A stretch of DNA of 64,000 bases from Zanthoxylum bungeanum (GCA_019454045.1 SKCR01033430.1:85782-149781), one strand, 5' to 3'. Counted from the stretch's first letter, positions 22,987 to 36,072 are shown. Numbers and translations: made by a program. The notes: a model not told the origin generated them from the sequence alone.

Positions 22987-23001
22987 TAGGTTTGGGGGGT
23001 G
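22987..23001 (+). promoter_or_regulatory. Polypurine tract of the Athila-like element
   Basis: TTAGGTTTGGGGGGTG directly precedes the 3' LTR start TGATAAGC. It is the expected primer for plus-strand DNA synthesis. Confidence 0.8.
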
Positions 23002-24722
23002 TGATAAGCGGTAAATATATCAATATTTACCGTCCTTTTTACTTAATATTTTATATAGTTTCTCGGGTATTGTGAATATTTTGATGTGTTTTGTGTTATT
23101 TTGTAGATAAATAAAATAACAGGACTCTCTGGAATCAAATCAGGGCTTGAACGGCGAAAATCGGATCAAAAAGGGCAAATTGGGAAACTTTATGTTAATA
23201 CGTCGCGACACGAAACTACTTCGCATCGTGACACGCCACAATTATGCAGCTTGCCGACACGCGTCATCACTGACGTCATCACTATAGCCCACATCATGAC
23301 GCCGAACCCTCAACGCGTCACGACGCCAAGTCAATAATTCTACCGACAGACACGTGTCATCATCGTATTGAATTATCTGCGCATCGTGACGCGCAAGTGG
23401 TTTACATCGCGACACGCATGGCAGAATTTTGCCTATAAATTGAAGCTGAAATCAGAAGGAAAATTCATACCTTCTTCTGGGGATTTCCTTAAGAATACTA
23501 AGAAGATTGTATCTTGTTTGTTTATTTACATCTTTCTATATTTATATTTTTAATTTACGCAATAGTACTTTCTTTATTTACTTTTCAGTCTTTATTTTTA
23601 CTATTCAGTAATATGAGGTTACTCCCCTCTACTGGGGTAAAAGGTTAAGCATTTATTACTAATATTTAGATTAATCTCCCTTAATTATAATTTATAAACT
23701 GTTTAAAACCTGACTTGATGGGATACCGCCTTTATGGTCGGTTGGACTTAATTAAATTGATTTTAACCTGATTAAATTGGATATCGTCTTTATGGTCGGT
23801 TGGAATTAATCATAAATTTGACTTAATCAGGATACCGCATTTATGATCAGTTGGTACTTTATATATTATAATAAGGGAGATATCTAAAATAGAAGTAATA
23901 AAAGTGGATCCTCTAACCCCCAATATTTTCTTTATTGCTTTATCTACCTTTTTAATTTCCAAGCTCTACTTTATGTCATTTACTTTATTTAAGCTTTTAA
24001 TAGTTCTAGATATGTGTTGTAACTCAATTCCATATCTGGGGTTGTGATGAATTGCAATATCACATGTTTATAAGGGGTTATTTTATGTTTTGAGTAATAT
24101 AAAGGTTTATTTATTGAGCCTTAAGCTTAATGCTTCTTATTAACTGGCCATTAATAAAATTGATTTGGTAAACTTAAAATGAACTTGGAAAAGAGATTTT
24201 AGGTTTCAGCCTTAGAGTCAATTGCTCACGATCTCCCTTAAGGATAGATAACCCTTAATAGATTTCTTTACATGATATGAATATACCTGTCTAGCGGGGG
24301 TAGCCATAATTGGAAATTAATCTTAATGAATTTAGGTAACTTGGTTAACATAGGAATATGATTAATTGGGTTATACTAGGTATTTGCATCTGACCATCGG
24401 AAGAGGCTTTTGCATAAATTCGTGTTCCAGGTTAATAAACTGATATATTGCACAAACATGAGATAACCACTTTATCTTTTAAAGATATTGGAAGGAATCA
24501 CAACCCTAGATAGTTTCTTAATATTAAATTTACTTTTGCACTGTTTTATTTACTTGTTTTCAGACAAAATTACCATCCAAACAACAATCAATCTATTAGA
24601 TACTCGTAAACATTTAACGTCATAACTTAATAGCTAAGGTATTAACTCCTCGTGGGATTGATACATTTTATACTACTTGAGTGGTACGTGCGCTTGTGTT
24701 ACGTGAGTGATTTCACCGATCA
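23002..24722 (+). repeat. Athila-like 3' LTR
   Basis: 1721 bp, collinear with 11973-13689. Differences are mainly C/T and G/A changes plus a few indels, for example an extra ACAAAATTACC-containing insertion near 24563. TSD CTTAC follows. The third unit of the LTR array is partly deleted near 23855. Confidence 0.92.
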
Positions 24723-24727
24723 CTTAC

Positions 24728-27700
24728 CTTTCTTACCTTCATTTCTGCTGCTGTTATACTTATCTTCCTTCTGTGTTTAAAACTCTTGGAAAACTCTTGT
24801 CATACTTTAACTATCTTTATGTGTCAAGGAAATCTCATTCCTAAACCTCTAACTATATTCGACTTTCTTTATCTCATCAATCCACATAAATATTGGTTCC
24901 AAAATTATATTATTTTCGTGAGCTGCCATTCTACTCATCTTAGTTCCATTCTGATTTGGAGCTTCCATCCCTTCTTGTCGTGACAAAAATAACTTTTATA
25001 TATCCTAAGGAAATTTTATTACTCCTCATGTTTAAAGTATCCCATGTAGTACTTTATGTTATTATCAATAACTTTCACTTTCCCTTGACCTGTGGATACT
25101 TTGGGTTCTTCGGCTATTCTATTCCAATGACTTGACAAGATATACCTTATCTTATCACTTATTATCTTATCTTAGCCAACAATTTGACCCTCTCAGTTTT
25201 CCACCTTACTAAACCTTATTTGCCTATAATCTTCCTCTTTTGAGTTCTCACATTTACGACTATATATGGGTTTAGAACTTCATAAATCATAACTAATTTT
25301 TTTCATATACTCTCATTGTCAACCAATGGCTCCCATACTAGGATGTTACTTCAGGGTAGTTTTCTCTAGTGATACTCATCGTAAACCTAATCTTGTGCAT
25401 TTTATGCTAGAACTATGTACTTTTCTGCACTTTTGATTTCTTCATTAGTACAAATATGATTACTGCCTTTATGTTGACTGTTCTTTCTTTGCTTTCTTAT
25501 ACTCTAGAATGATTCACCTTCTATTATTTCTTGAATCCTATACTTATAAGAGTTGTCCCGATCTCAACAATTTCAGTATTCTTAATTTCCTTATTCGTCT
25601 CTAAGTTATACTTAGCCTCTTCTTGAGTTATCTTACATATCATCCATCTTTCTCCTTTTTCTTTATACGATAAAGTTTTAGTCTTAACCCAGTTCTGAAA
25701 AGCTTACTACTTCGTAGCACCACTGAAAATTTGTCTTATCCTTATATACCCCTATCATTTTTTGTCTGATATCTCTTTTATTATTGTCCTATCTCAACAG
25801 TTTTACTTCTACCTTCACCTGACGTCCTTCTTGTCTTTTTTCTTATTCCTAACTATCTACAGAATTTCTGATTCCTCTATACCTATCTTTTACCTTGAGG
25901 GGCATCAACCTTTTTAATTCTCTAGTTATGTCTATTGTTGGCTCTCTTATATTCCGTTATCGCTTAACTATTATCTTCTTTCTTAATCATCTCATATAAA
26001 TTGTCTTACCTCTAAACCTTTTTACTTAACACATTTTCTCCTTTTACCCAATTCTTAAACTAGATCTGGAAACCTTATATTCCATCTTACTTACTGTATA
26101 TTTAGTGCTTCTGGAAATATCTTGAAGTAAAAACTGGGATCCATTTTGGCTGTTGTTATTTAACAAGGATTGAGAGGGTGGGGGTGGGTCCTGATGTCTT
26201 TCTAGTGGTGGCAGTCTCACTGCTTAACCATACAGTGGCTGTACTTGCTGCTTATCTATAAGCCTAGAACTTTCATATTTACCCATATGGGAATATGTAC
26301 TAAAATTCTTCTATTAGATACTTCTCGAGTTTCATGCTCATCTTCACTCTTAATCCTTATTCCGACTATCAGTCATACTATCTTTTATTATGAACCATCT
26401 CTAGAGTCATGCTCTCTAAAAACTTAATTGTGCTACCTCTGTATTTCTTCCCATTAGTCTCTGTTGCTTGAACATTTGCAAGCATTGCTTACTTTCTGAG
26501 TCCTACTATATTTCCTCTATTATTGCTTCTTATACAGTTTACTCTACTATTTACATTTTCTTCTTGTCCCAATTCCTTGAACTCCTGCATCTCTACTTCC
26601 CTTAGATTCCATCAACTTGATTGCTAAAGGTATCTCTATTAAATCCTTTTGTTTGGGTGTTATTCTTTCACTACAATACAATGAGGCTCTTATAAATTAG
26701 TTATGCTGCATTCCTGAGAATTGTCCTATTTGGTTTCTTACTCTCTTGAGTCTTTGTCTCATTAAGGTTCTCAATTCAATAATGATTCCTATACTTGGCT
26801 CGACTCTCCATGACTTCCGACTATCCTTTATCATGTTTTTTATCTATGCTCCATTGAACTCAATGGTTCGGCTATCTAACTATCTCATTGTCTATCTATT
26901 TTATCCGATGCTCTTCTTCACTTGTTCAAGTCGTTGCTAAAATCTAGGTTGATGGGTAAATACTTGCTTTCCTTGAAGATATGGTAAATACATATTTCTG
27001 CCAACTATCAAACTCCAACAATGATCTAATTGGGTGCCTATACACTTCTTGGGTCGGAACTGTTGGATAGAATAGTTATCATTTATACTGTCAAAATCTG
27101 CGTCGATTGGTTTCTGTAGTTCTTGATCAACTATGATAAGCTTCTTATTTACATTACTGTCTCTTGCTTATTATATTGGACTTCCTTATTACTTTTTGTC
27201 ACTCTATTTATTATTTATTTCCATAACCTATTCTTTAATTCCATATTGTACTTCCAAGGTTATTGGTGGCTTATTCCCATTGACTACTTCATAGGTTTCT
27301 GCTTTTTGCTCTTGTTATAGATTACAAGTACACCGTGTAATCTTACTGTTCATGCTGGAATTATTTACTAACTTTTGATTGTCTCCCTTCTCATAAATCT
27401 ATCATTTTTAAACCTTCCAAAATCTCTATTAGCATTGGTCTGATCTATGGATTTCTGCGAGTACTACTAACTTGTCCATTTTAACTTGAGTCGGGCTCTA
27501 TCGTTTTTATTTCTTAAAACCTTCTTAATTCTTGTCTGAATGGTCTATAATTTCAGGGCTTTCTGTTTCTTACTTAGGATAAATTCTCATTGAACTTACT
27601 TACGGTTATCTTTACCTAGACTAGTATAGGGTGCAGAAATCTACATCTCAGTGGGTGTCATTGTCTTTGTTCTAATACTTATGTCCTAGTAGAGTCTATT

Positions 27701-28663
27701 ACTCATGTAAGACAGGTATGAGGTAGACTCCGTTAGGGCTGCTTCTTTGTCTGGTATAGCTATGGGATGAGAATCTTGCTAAGTCAGATCTTATCGTATA
27801 TCGATTTCTTTGGTTAAGGTAACTAATCACTCATCTTACAATTTTAATTTTACTAGCTCACGGATCTGGGTTTGGATATTTAGAATTTCTACATCTTTTG
27901 TGATAGCTTGATTTTACTGGATACTCCATTGACTAATCCTCAACTTGTATTTCTCTTCATTTTCTGACTATTTTTGCTATTCGGGGAAAAACTTCGCAAT
28001 CAATGAGAGGCTCTTATAGTTATAGGTCTACCTGAATGATTTTTCTGATGAGGAAAGGAACCTTAGTAAAAAGGAAGGAATCTTACTTAGGTTAACATTT
28101 TACTCTTGTTCAAACTTGCTCTATTCTCATTAGTACTAAGGTTATGTACCTTCTTACTTATCTATTTCTATATCTTTACCTCTATGCGATTCTAATTGCT
28201 TAAACATTTATGTCTTTATCCTTTACCTTTCTTTATAACTTTTTTCTTTCTCTTTCTACTTTTCTAGGTGGGTATCCTTAGAATTTTACTATCTCATTCT
28301 GTCTCTTTACTCTTCCTATCTCTGGCTGCTTAAACAACTATGCATATCTCCTCACTTCTCATAGCTTTCTCTTCCCACTCTCTAGGGTAACTTTTCTTAT
28401 TACCGAATTTTCTGGTTCATAGCTAAATTTGAACTTCTACTAATAGTTCAGGATGATTACAAAAGACTCTTCAAAGAATATAATTGTTTCTAAGGAAATA
28501 TACTTAAATAGCTCAGGAACTCTTACTAACCTATCTATAGAACTTTGAGGACGTGCTCGAGGATCGGATACTGGAGAGGTAGTGCCTCGCATACATGTAT
28601 CCTAGACATACTACGTATACAAAACTCCAGCACACTGCCCAATGCAGTCACTGACTCCATAGA
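24728..28663 (-). pseudogene. Tekay-like internal region, coding content erased
   Basis: The region lies between the Athila insertion and the primer site at 28664, where a minus-strand gag-pol should be. The plus strand is strikingly T/C-rich, as expected if an A/G-rich coding strand has lost cytosines. I could not recover any gag, RT or integrase motif by eye, and there is no open frame above about 65 codons. The region is about 4 kb, short for this lineage, so deletions are likely. The plus-strand short ORFs here are noise. Confidence 0.6.
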
Positions 28664-28679
28664 CCATGCTTTGATACCA
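28664..28679 (-). promoter_or_regulatory. Primer-binding site (tRNA-Met type) of the Tekay-like element
   Basis: The minus strand reads TGGTATCAAAGCATGG four bases after the LTR end. This is close to the tRNA-Met site TGGTATCAGAGC used by plant chromoviruses. It fixes the element as minus-strand. Confidence 0.85.
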
Positions 28680-29145
28680 TCTTTGTAACATCCCCGACCA
28701 CAGAGATGTAATCGGCAGGGAATAGGCCGTAATATTCCCCCGAGCCTCTGACTTCCTAACCATGAACAATATTAATACTCTTTCCTCTATTAAATATCTA
28801 TATATATGGGACCGTAGCCCAAACTCAACAGCATAATATGAAAACTCAACATTAATAACTGTATCATCAATAACACTTACCTTTACAACTGTATTGATAA
28901 ATATTTTAACTTTTATAATGACTATCACATAACCAACGAATGATACATGAATTCTACTTGACTCTGACTGGACTATCACTCTCTTTGACTTGAAATAGTG
29001 GACTCCACACCCTAGTGACTGCTATTAGTATACGTCATCTCGAGCTCATCCTCCATGAACCTGTAAAACAAAACAGTGGGAGTGGAGGGTTAAATCGTTT
29101 GAAAGATCTAAGTGAGTGGACAATTTTTTTAAAGAAAACTGGAAT

Positions 29146-30035
29146 TGTTGGACAGTTATGACCCATAGCGTCACTATTTGTACAGATCATGGTGTTGTTG
29201 TACAAATTAACTATGTGAATAGTGATTTCGCTAGGCGTAATCATTTAATTACGAAGCGACAGAAAATTCGCTAATTAGGAATTAGCGAACCCGAGCCCGA
29301 TAGTGATTGCGAGCGTATTCGTATTTCGAATTCGAGTGCGGCACGCAAGTCACATCAAGCGTCAAATCATTAGTCGCATCAATCGTCAAATCATTAGTCG
29401 CATCAAGCGTCAAATCACATGTCACTTTGAGTGATGTGACAATTTGATTGAGTGATTTGACTTGATATAAGTTAGTGGAGTGGTTGGAATGTTTGGTATA
29501 TAACTTGATTTTTGAAATCAATTATTTGATTTACACCATTTGACTTTTGAAAAATAATTTGGTAAATCATTAATATATTTTTGGAAAATATATAAAGAAA
29601 ACATATACCATTTTTCACCAACCAACTAACACTTCTTCTCCATCTTTTTCTCTCTCAAACTCACGCCAATGAGGGCTGTGAAAATGCTCACTGTTTTGTC
29701 TTCAAAATCGAGCAGTGGGAAGCAATTTTGAATGATTTTGTGGCAAAATCCAAGTGCTAGCACACTCCTTAGAGGCATACGAAGGTGATAGGGAAACCCA
29801 CCCACGAGCCGGGAATCAAACGACGAATCTTAGAGCTTCAAATGTTGGATCAAAATCTGATTTTTGGAGGCAGAAAATCTGCACAGCAGTGGCGTTTTTG
29901 GAGGGCAGAATTTCAGTTTTGTTCTTCACCAAATCCTCTCAACCGATCGATGTGAGTATTCCGCTACCTCCGTTGATGTATTCACACATGTTATTCATGC
30001 TTATATTGATCTTGGGACCTAATTAGAAACCAACA
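29146..30035 (+). repeat. Copia B 5' LTR with 1.2-kb internal deletion
   Basis: 890 bp against 2100 bp in the 3' LTR. The two agree up to ACTATGTGA (29218), where the 5' copy jumps to the equivalent of 37351. ATGTGA is present at both ends of the missing segment. Three 24-bp repeat units lie at 29351-29422. Confidence 0.92.
29351..29422. repeat. 24-bp tandem repeat, 3 units
   Basis: Units CRCATCAAGCGTCAAATCAT plus a short tail, at 29351, 29375 and 29399. The same three units are at 37488-37559 in the 3' LTR. Confidence 0.88.
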
Positions 30036-30036
30036 A

Positions 30037-30056
30037 TGGCATCAAGAGCCTAGGTT
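30037..30056 (+). promoter_or_regulatory. Primer-binding site of copia B
   Basis: TGGCATCAAGAGCCTAGG begins one base after the LTR. It resembles the tRNA-Met site TGGTATCAGAGCC with one substitution and one inserted base. Confidence 0.75.
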
Positions 30057-31756
30057 TGAGCATGAAAATATTTAGGGCTTAAAATTGGGTAAACTTGTTT
30101 TGAGCATGATTTAAATAAAATGGATGTTTGAGTATGCTTATAACATATTTAATTGAAAATTGATTAGATCAATTTCAAGAAAATGGTTTGGAACAATTTT
30201 TCCCCAATATACTTACCTTGGCCGAATGTTAGGGTTCATGTGGAATCATGGAATTTTTTTATTTTGATTCATTGGATGAGTTGGAATCATGATGGATAAT
30301 GTTAATTTGAAATTAATTGGATTGAATTTTGAATTGAACAAAAAAATCCCCAAATTCCTTACTTGGCCGAATTGGATATGCCCTATTAAGTCTTGGATTT
30401 TTGATTTTTGGACATTGGATGTGTTGGAAGTCATTCGGGATGTGGATTTAATATCGATTGTGAAATTAATTGGATTGAATTCGAATCGGATAAAAATCAC
30501 TCCATTGGCCGAGACCTAAAGCATGTATAAATGGGTTTGATTTTTGATAAAATGTGTTGGACACTAATTAATGTAGATGGCATGATTAATTAGCCTAATT
30601 TGTGTTTTGGAAATAAATGATTTGGGTGATTAATTATGTTAATGCACTTTGGTTAATTAAAGTATGAAATTTGGAATTTTTGTATTTAATTAAATTTGGC
30701 TTAAAATTGGATTTGGGCCTTTAGTGTTGTTATTGGGTTTAATGGGCTTTGTTGTACAAAGTTGGGTTAAGGCAAATTGGATTGGATCCAATTGGGCCCA
30801 AAACCGCCACCATAAAGCCCAAATGCGACTTAATGGACTTTAAAGTTTAATTGGGCCTAATGGGCCAAAATTGATTTATGGGCTTATGGGGTAACTCCCG
30901 GATTGGACTTTGGTTTTCGGTTTGACCCGAGTTGACCAAAAGTCCACGCCTTAAGAAATCAATTAAAAGCCCATTGGACTTTAATTAAATTGACGTTGGA
31001 CGTTAATCGGGTTTTGAAACCCGTTGCGATTAAATTTGGAATTTAAGTCGTAAAAGTTCATTAATAAAGTGTAGTATTTAATTTGGAATTAAATAACGAA
31101 TTAGAATTGAATGCATATTAAATTGGATTTAATGATGTAGTTTAATTTAATTCGAGAATTCGTACTTTGAGTACTTATTCGCAAAGACGAGTTTAACTCG
31201 CACAAAATCAAATCGTTGTTTGAACATTGGATGATCACTAATTATCAGATTAATTAATTTGATTAGATTGATTGATAACATGCTTGTGTGAATACATGGT
31301 TTTGATGAATGAATAATGTATATCGGATGAATATTAGTCGGGTGGGACAGTTTTAGAAATTGTTGTAATAAATTCGATTTATTAAATTGGACCTGCGTGT
31401 CCAGCCTTATCACCTCTATACTCTTTGTATTCTCTTCTCACCTATTCCCCTCAATGTAAATGAGGTTTCTTTAGAAGTGTAGTGTAACGGGTAGAAGTAA
31501 TACTTGTGCTAGCGGGAGAGAGAAAGAGAGAGATTTGATCTAGGATCGATGTGTAAAGTATCCATCCGTATATCATTATTATTCGACATACGCGTTTTAT
31601 TATATGTTTAGAATGCATGTTTAAGGGTGTATGATGATGAGACCTTAACAAAGATAATAAATTGGTTGCCAATTTGCACTCGAAAAACCCTCGTAATATA
31701 TTAAGCGTCATTCCTTCCATTGAGTGATTCTCACTCAAGATCCGAGACGGCATTGG

Positions 31757-32135
31757 TTTGTTGGCCAAAGTCAAGGCCTTTGTCTGTCGAAGATGTGTTT
31801 GAATCACGAAGGCTTTGTTACATGTCAGTGTCATGTCCAAGTCGTGGTTTGTTGGCCAAAGTCAAGACCACTTCTTGTCTATCGACATTGATTACGAAGC
31901 TTTCCATGGTCAATGGGTCGCGCTTGACTGAGATCACTAAGTTTTTTGTGCCAAAGCCAAGGCTTAGTTGATTCAGAGGAAATAGGTTAGGTAATACATT
32001 GGATGTATTGGCATATATAAGATATATGTTTCGGACTTGGATGTCCCCCTACCGGATCTAGGAATTGGATCGGATCCAATCGATCTTAGAGATCTACCTA
32101 GTTAATTATCATACAATTTGTTGGCCAAAGTCAAG
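31757..32135. repeat. Degenerate minisatellite with TTTGTTGGCCAAAGTCAAG
   Basis: The 19-bp core occurs at 31757, 31848 and 32117, and degenerate at 31944. The first two units also share ATTACGAAGSCTTT-like and TGTCTRTCGA blocks, giving a period of roughly 91-96 bp. Confidence 0.75.
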
Positions 32136-32311
32136 ATTGTGTGATATTTAACGGGATCCTAGCCCACTAGGAAACGCGGTTTCCCAGTACTCGACAGAGG
32201 GTTAGAGGCTCGCCGAAAAAATAATGGGAGGCAAGAATTGAATTTGCAATATTCGTTCAATTACTCGCCATACGCGCTCAAACAAATAACACTCGTCAAA
32301 TAAATTAAAAG

Positions 32312-32520
32312 TATTAGTTGGACTAATATTTAAATTGTTGTTTTTAATAAATAGTTGGACTATATATTCAAACTATTCATATATAGTTGATTTTATAATT
32401 GGATTATAGTAATCAGTATAATTGAATTTAATCTATTATAGTATAGTTGATTATATAGTTGGACTATAGTAATCATTATATTAAATAGTACCTAAATCGA
32501 TGATTAAATAGTTGGACTAT
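32312..32520. repeat. AGTTGGACTAT-type short repeats
   Basis: AGTTGGACTA occurs near 32315, 32352, 32457 and 32509, with related TATAGTTGATT words between them. AT-rich, no coding sense. Confidence 0.65.
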
Positions 32521-32959
32521 TAAAATCAAGATAAAATTGAGAGATTGTCATTTAAAACATAATCCTGGGGAAATTGTATTTAAATGGTTTAATTTTCAAA
32601 TTGGGAATAAATTTCAGGATGGTCCTGGAAATATAATAAGTTATTTTATTTGATAAAATAATATATTAAGCCTAAGCCCGGAGTTAAGCAAACAGTAGAG
32701 TATAATCTAGGGAAGATTATGTGATGATAACCTTAGTGCTTAATCCATTATACTTACCGCAGTAGACTCCTTAATTTCTGAATCAGAACTAAGGATTAGA
32801 TCCTTAAAGTATGATGACGAAATTGAAGGATCTTCATAGATCTTTTATTAGATCTTAGAAGTACTTAATTGCAATTATAACTCTTGGAGAGTTAATGACT
32901 ATTCTCAAGGAGACAAAGTCAAAACTTTGCAATAAGGCAAGTAGCGCAAGGCGCACCTT

Positions 32960-33180
32960 ACTTTGATATTCTAGAAGGCCAAGGCTTGGCCAAAGGCTTC
33001 TGGAGTGTTGAAACCGGCAAATGCAAAATCATTATAATCTTCTGGGAAGATAAAGGACATATCCCAAAATGTCTGCTAAATGTGGCAAACGGGATCGCGG
33101 AAGCGTGACTGCCGTTTGGACATAGCAGACATGAAGGAATTGAAGACGAGCAAGGCTCTGACTTCAAATATGTTTGTCAA
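32960..33180 (+). pseudogene. Copia B gag C terminus, zinc-knuckle relic
   Basis: Around 33020 the plus strand reads KCKIIIIFWEDKGHIPKC. This fits a CCHC knuckle (C-x2-C-x4-H-x4-C) with the second Cys lost. It precedes the protease region, as expected. Confidence 0.5.
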
Positions 33181-33289
33181 AAATTATGTTCACTACTAGT
33201 ATTAAAATTGGATTTTAGATACTTAGTGTGGTACATAAATATATATATATATTGAAGTTCAGAATCTGCTGTGAGCAGGATACTGACTT

Positions 33290-36058
33290 CAGTTGAGATT
33301 TAATCTGCGAATTGTAAACGGGACGAAAATCGCTGTTTTAACCGTGGATACCTAAGTTTAGGAACTACCTTCGGGTGTGTACCTAAATTTGGAAACTGTT
33401 ATAATGTAACTAGTTTGACTAGGAATATTATCTCTATATCAGTGTTTGACCCGCTACGGGTGAACCTTTATATTTTAGAACACTAAAGTGTTTTATTATA
33501 TAAAGATGATATTGAGATAAACACATTAGATGTGAATAACAGCATTTATATTTTGAATATAAATAATATCTCAAATATATAACATGACAAATAAATAGCT
33601 CAACTGATTTGATCAAAAGAAACTTAATTGTGGCATTGATGTATGGGACACAATTAAACAAGAATCGTATATCCACACTTTCGGAGAGTGGGTACTAGGA
33701 CTGATTTGATTCTATTCAAATAAAGTCTACGAATCTAGTTTATTGGGCAAAGTGCCTAAAACACTATTTACTTGGTAAAAGTGTAAATGCCACCTATCTG
33801 TTAACCCTAGTTCATAGTGAAGCAAGTGGGCCCATATCTAGCTAGGCTAGAAGTGGATATAAATATTTCGTGACCTTACGGATGTGGCATCGTGTTATGG
33901 TTATGTGTTTCTTTTGAAGAACACAAATCGAAAACTTTTAAGTTTCGACACGAAATAGACAAACAGATCGGCTATAGTATTAAACCGTTACGGTAACACC
34001 GTAATGGAAAATACTTAAGCAATAAGTTTCTTACATACTTGAAAGAGTAAAGTATTCTTTCAATGAGGACTCCTCCCGGAACACGTCAGTTTGACGGTGT
34101 GTCCGAACTGAGTAACCGAATCTTGTTGGACATGATAAGGTTAATCATGAGTCGCTCTGAGCTACCATTTCCTTCAATGGATAAGCTTTAAACAGTGCAA
34201 GAAATTATTTAGAATAAGGTTCCATTATAATCTGTTAGACAGATTTCATATTAAATATGAACAGGAAAGAAACCGGGTTTCTCATTCCTGATAATTTGGG
34301 TGTGCTTGGCATATGTTTGGATGATACCAAACTAAAACCCAAATTGGATAAGTGCCAATTGTAAGTTATCTTAGGGATACGATAAGTATAGTACTTATAC
34401 AACTCACAAGAGAACAATTAGATTGTTGTTCACCATGCGGTTTTCCTGAGAGGAATACCGATATGCAGTGGTAAGTGGGAGGATAGTAAAACTCGATGAA
34501 AATCGGAGTAATACTGTTCATGGCACCGAGTCTTTAATGGAACACAGATAGTTCATCAAGGATGAAACTATTACCAATAATCTTCGAATACACAAGAACC
34601 GCGTAAGTCGGAGAGAGTCAGAAAACAACCTGGGGTATGGGTTTCTGATCTCACCTCATAAATATGTCTATCTTATAGAGGTATACCAACTGACTACGTA
34701 TGAGGAAGTGATACAAGGTATCGACTCCCTAATATGACAAAGTGTCATGAGTCCGAAATGGATTCCATGTATATCAACAAGTTTGGATACTAGTTGATGT
34801 ACCGCAAGGCATTGTGCCTATTGGTACTTATAAGTCTTCAAGGAAGACATACATGGATGACAACATACCAACGTAATAAGCTAGGCTTGTAGCGGAAAGG
34901 TATCGTTATCAACATTATGTTGATAACGATTCAACCTTTTACCTGTTGCCACAGTATATCCATTTGGATAATGCTTGTTAATGCTGCATGTTTCAGAAAT
35001 GAAATATGTCAGCTTAACGGGAAAATCGCTTTCCTGAAAAGGAAACCTTTTGGAGGATGTTTATAACGTCCTGACGGTTTTGTCGTACCATAACTAGTAA
35101 ACAAGGTTTGCAGGTTATTCGATCCATGTTTGGATTGAAGCAAGCATAGGTTCTTGGAATTGTCGTTTTGATGTAATCATAATAGTGTCTATGATTTAAT
35201 TTGAAATGCAAAGAATCTTGTGTATATAAGAAGGTTAGTGGGAGCGCACTGACAATGGTTTTCCTATATAATAATGATAATACGTCATTTCTTGGAAATG
35301 ATATTCCCAAAATAACAATCGGTGAAAGCTTGGCTTTCGAGAAAATTCTTCGTAGAATTCTTGGGAGAAAACAACCTTTATTCAAGGAATAAAGATCTAC
35401 TGGGATAGATTAAGTTGTTAGAACTCTCCGAGAAATCGTACATTGAAAAAAATGTACTTGACCTGGTGTCTCATACGATTTGAGCATATGGATTCACAAA
35501 CAGGCCAATCCGAGTGATAGTCACTGGATTAAAGTTAAGAACATACTTAGTATCTTAGATAACTAAGGATGTTGTCTTAATCTGTGGAGAATGAGAACTT
35601 GAAGTGACTGGGATCACTGTAGCAAGTTTCCTAACCGATAAGACGACTAAAAGTCGCAAACGGTACTACAAAGTTTGAATAACGGTACAGTGAGCTGGAA
35701 ATCTTCCAAGCAAGATACTGTTACCAAATAAACAACAAATGCAGGTTAATTGCTGCAGCTGAGGCGGCAATAGAAGCCATCTGGGTCGATAAATAAATCT
35801 AATTAGATTAGATATAATTCTGTTAGCAGCTGAGCTAGGCGTCAGCACAGGCTAAAGAATTAATGGTCTCATCAACGATCCAGATATATACTTCGACTAT
35901 TCATCTGATTCGTTCGGATCATACATCGTGGCGATGTGATGATCGTATAAATCGCATCAGACGATAATCATGCAAATCCGCTGATGAAAACCTTTTCTCA
36001 GCAATTTGAGCCAACCGTACATAGTTCGGATGTTAGGCACTCGAGTGACTGGCTATAG
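33290..36058 (+). pseudogene. Copia B pol: protease end, integrase, RT, RNase H, heavily decayed
   Basis: Fragments keep copia order. LPSGCV and LTRNIISIS (near 33370-33440) belong to the protease/pre-integrase region. GKMPKT and VHSEVSGPIS precede the integrase core, and GVSELSNRILLDM (near 34105) and TGKKPGF (near 34265) belong to its end. KARLVA-like, AFLKGNLLEDVY and MFGLKQA (34880-35140) and ESCVYKKVSGSA (near 35210) are RT. TVSWKSSKQDT (near 35690) is RNase H. No open block exceeds about 70 codons. The catalytic Asp pair of RT (normally YVDD) reads as YNND, so this copy could not move itself. Confidence 0.85.
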
Positions 36059-36059
36059 G

Positions 36060-36072
36060 CCAAGTGGGAGAT
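36060..36072 (+). promoter_or_regulatory. Polypurine tract of copia B
   Basis: CCAAGTGGGAGAT directly before TGTTGGAC. AAGTGGGAGA is the usual plant copia tract. Confidence 0.88.

Larger units (their letters stand above)
11973..24722 (+). mobile_element. Athila-like gypsy retrotransposon, complete by structure, TSD CTTAC
   Basis: A 12,750-bp element with LTRs at both ends, an Athila-type primer site, gag-protease-RT-RNase H-integrase in order (all carrying stops), a purine tract before the 3' LTR, and CTTAC duplicated at 11968-11972 and 24723-24727. Athila elements usually have an envelope-like ORF after pol. Here that interval instead holds a duplicated integrase piece, an unknown Cys-rich ORF and a LOG-family gene. 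The LTRs differ by many transitions and some indels, so the element is not recent. It sits inside the internal region of the Tekay-like element. Confidence 0.92.
30057..32950 (+). other. Copia B leader and eroded gag region
   Basis: About 2.9 kb with no convincing reading frame. It contains GGCCCAATTGG-type motifs near 30700-30870, a degenerate minisatellite at 31757-32135 and an AGTTGGACTAT array at 32312-32520. Gag should lie in its right half but is not readable. ORFs at 31451-31840 and 31720-31971 lie in the minisatellite. Confidence 0.5.

Noticed and set aside
24728..28663. Search for RT, integrase or chromodomain motifs on the minus strand
   Set aside because: No motif could be identified with confidence by eye. 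Assignment rests on the LTR, primer site and purine tract only.
29754..30026. 90-codon frame repeated at 37891-38163
   Set aside because: It lies within the LTR ends of copia B and is duplicated only because the LTRs are.
31757..32135. Possible CRISPR-like array of spaced 19-bp repeats
   Set aside because: Spacers are themselves related, there are few units, and it lies in a plant retrotransposon leader, so a minisatellite is the better reading.
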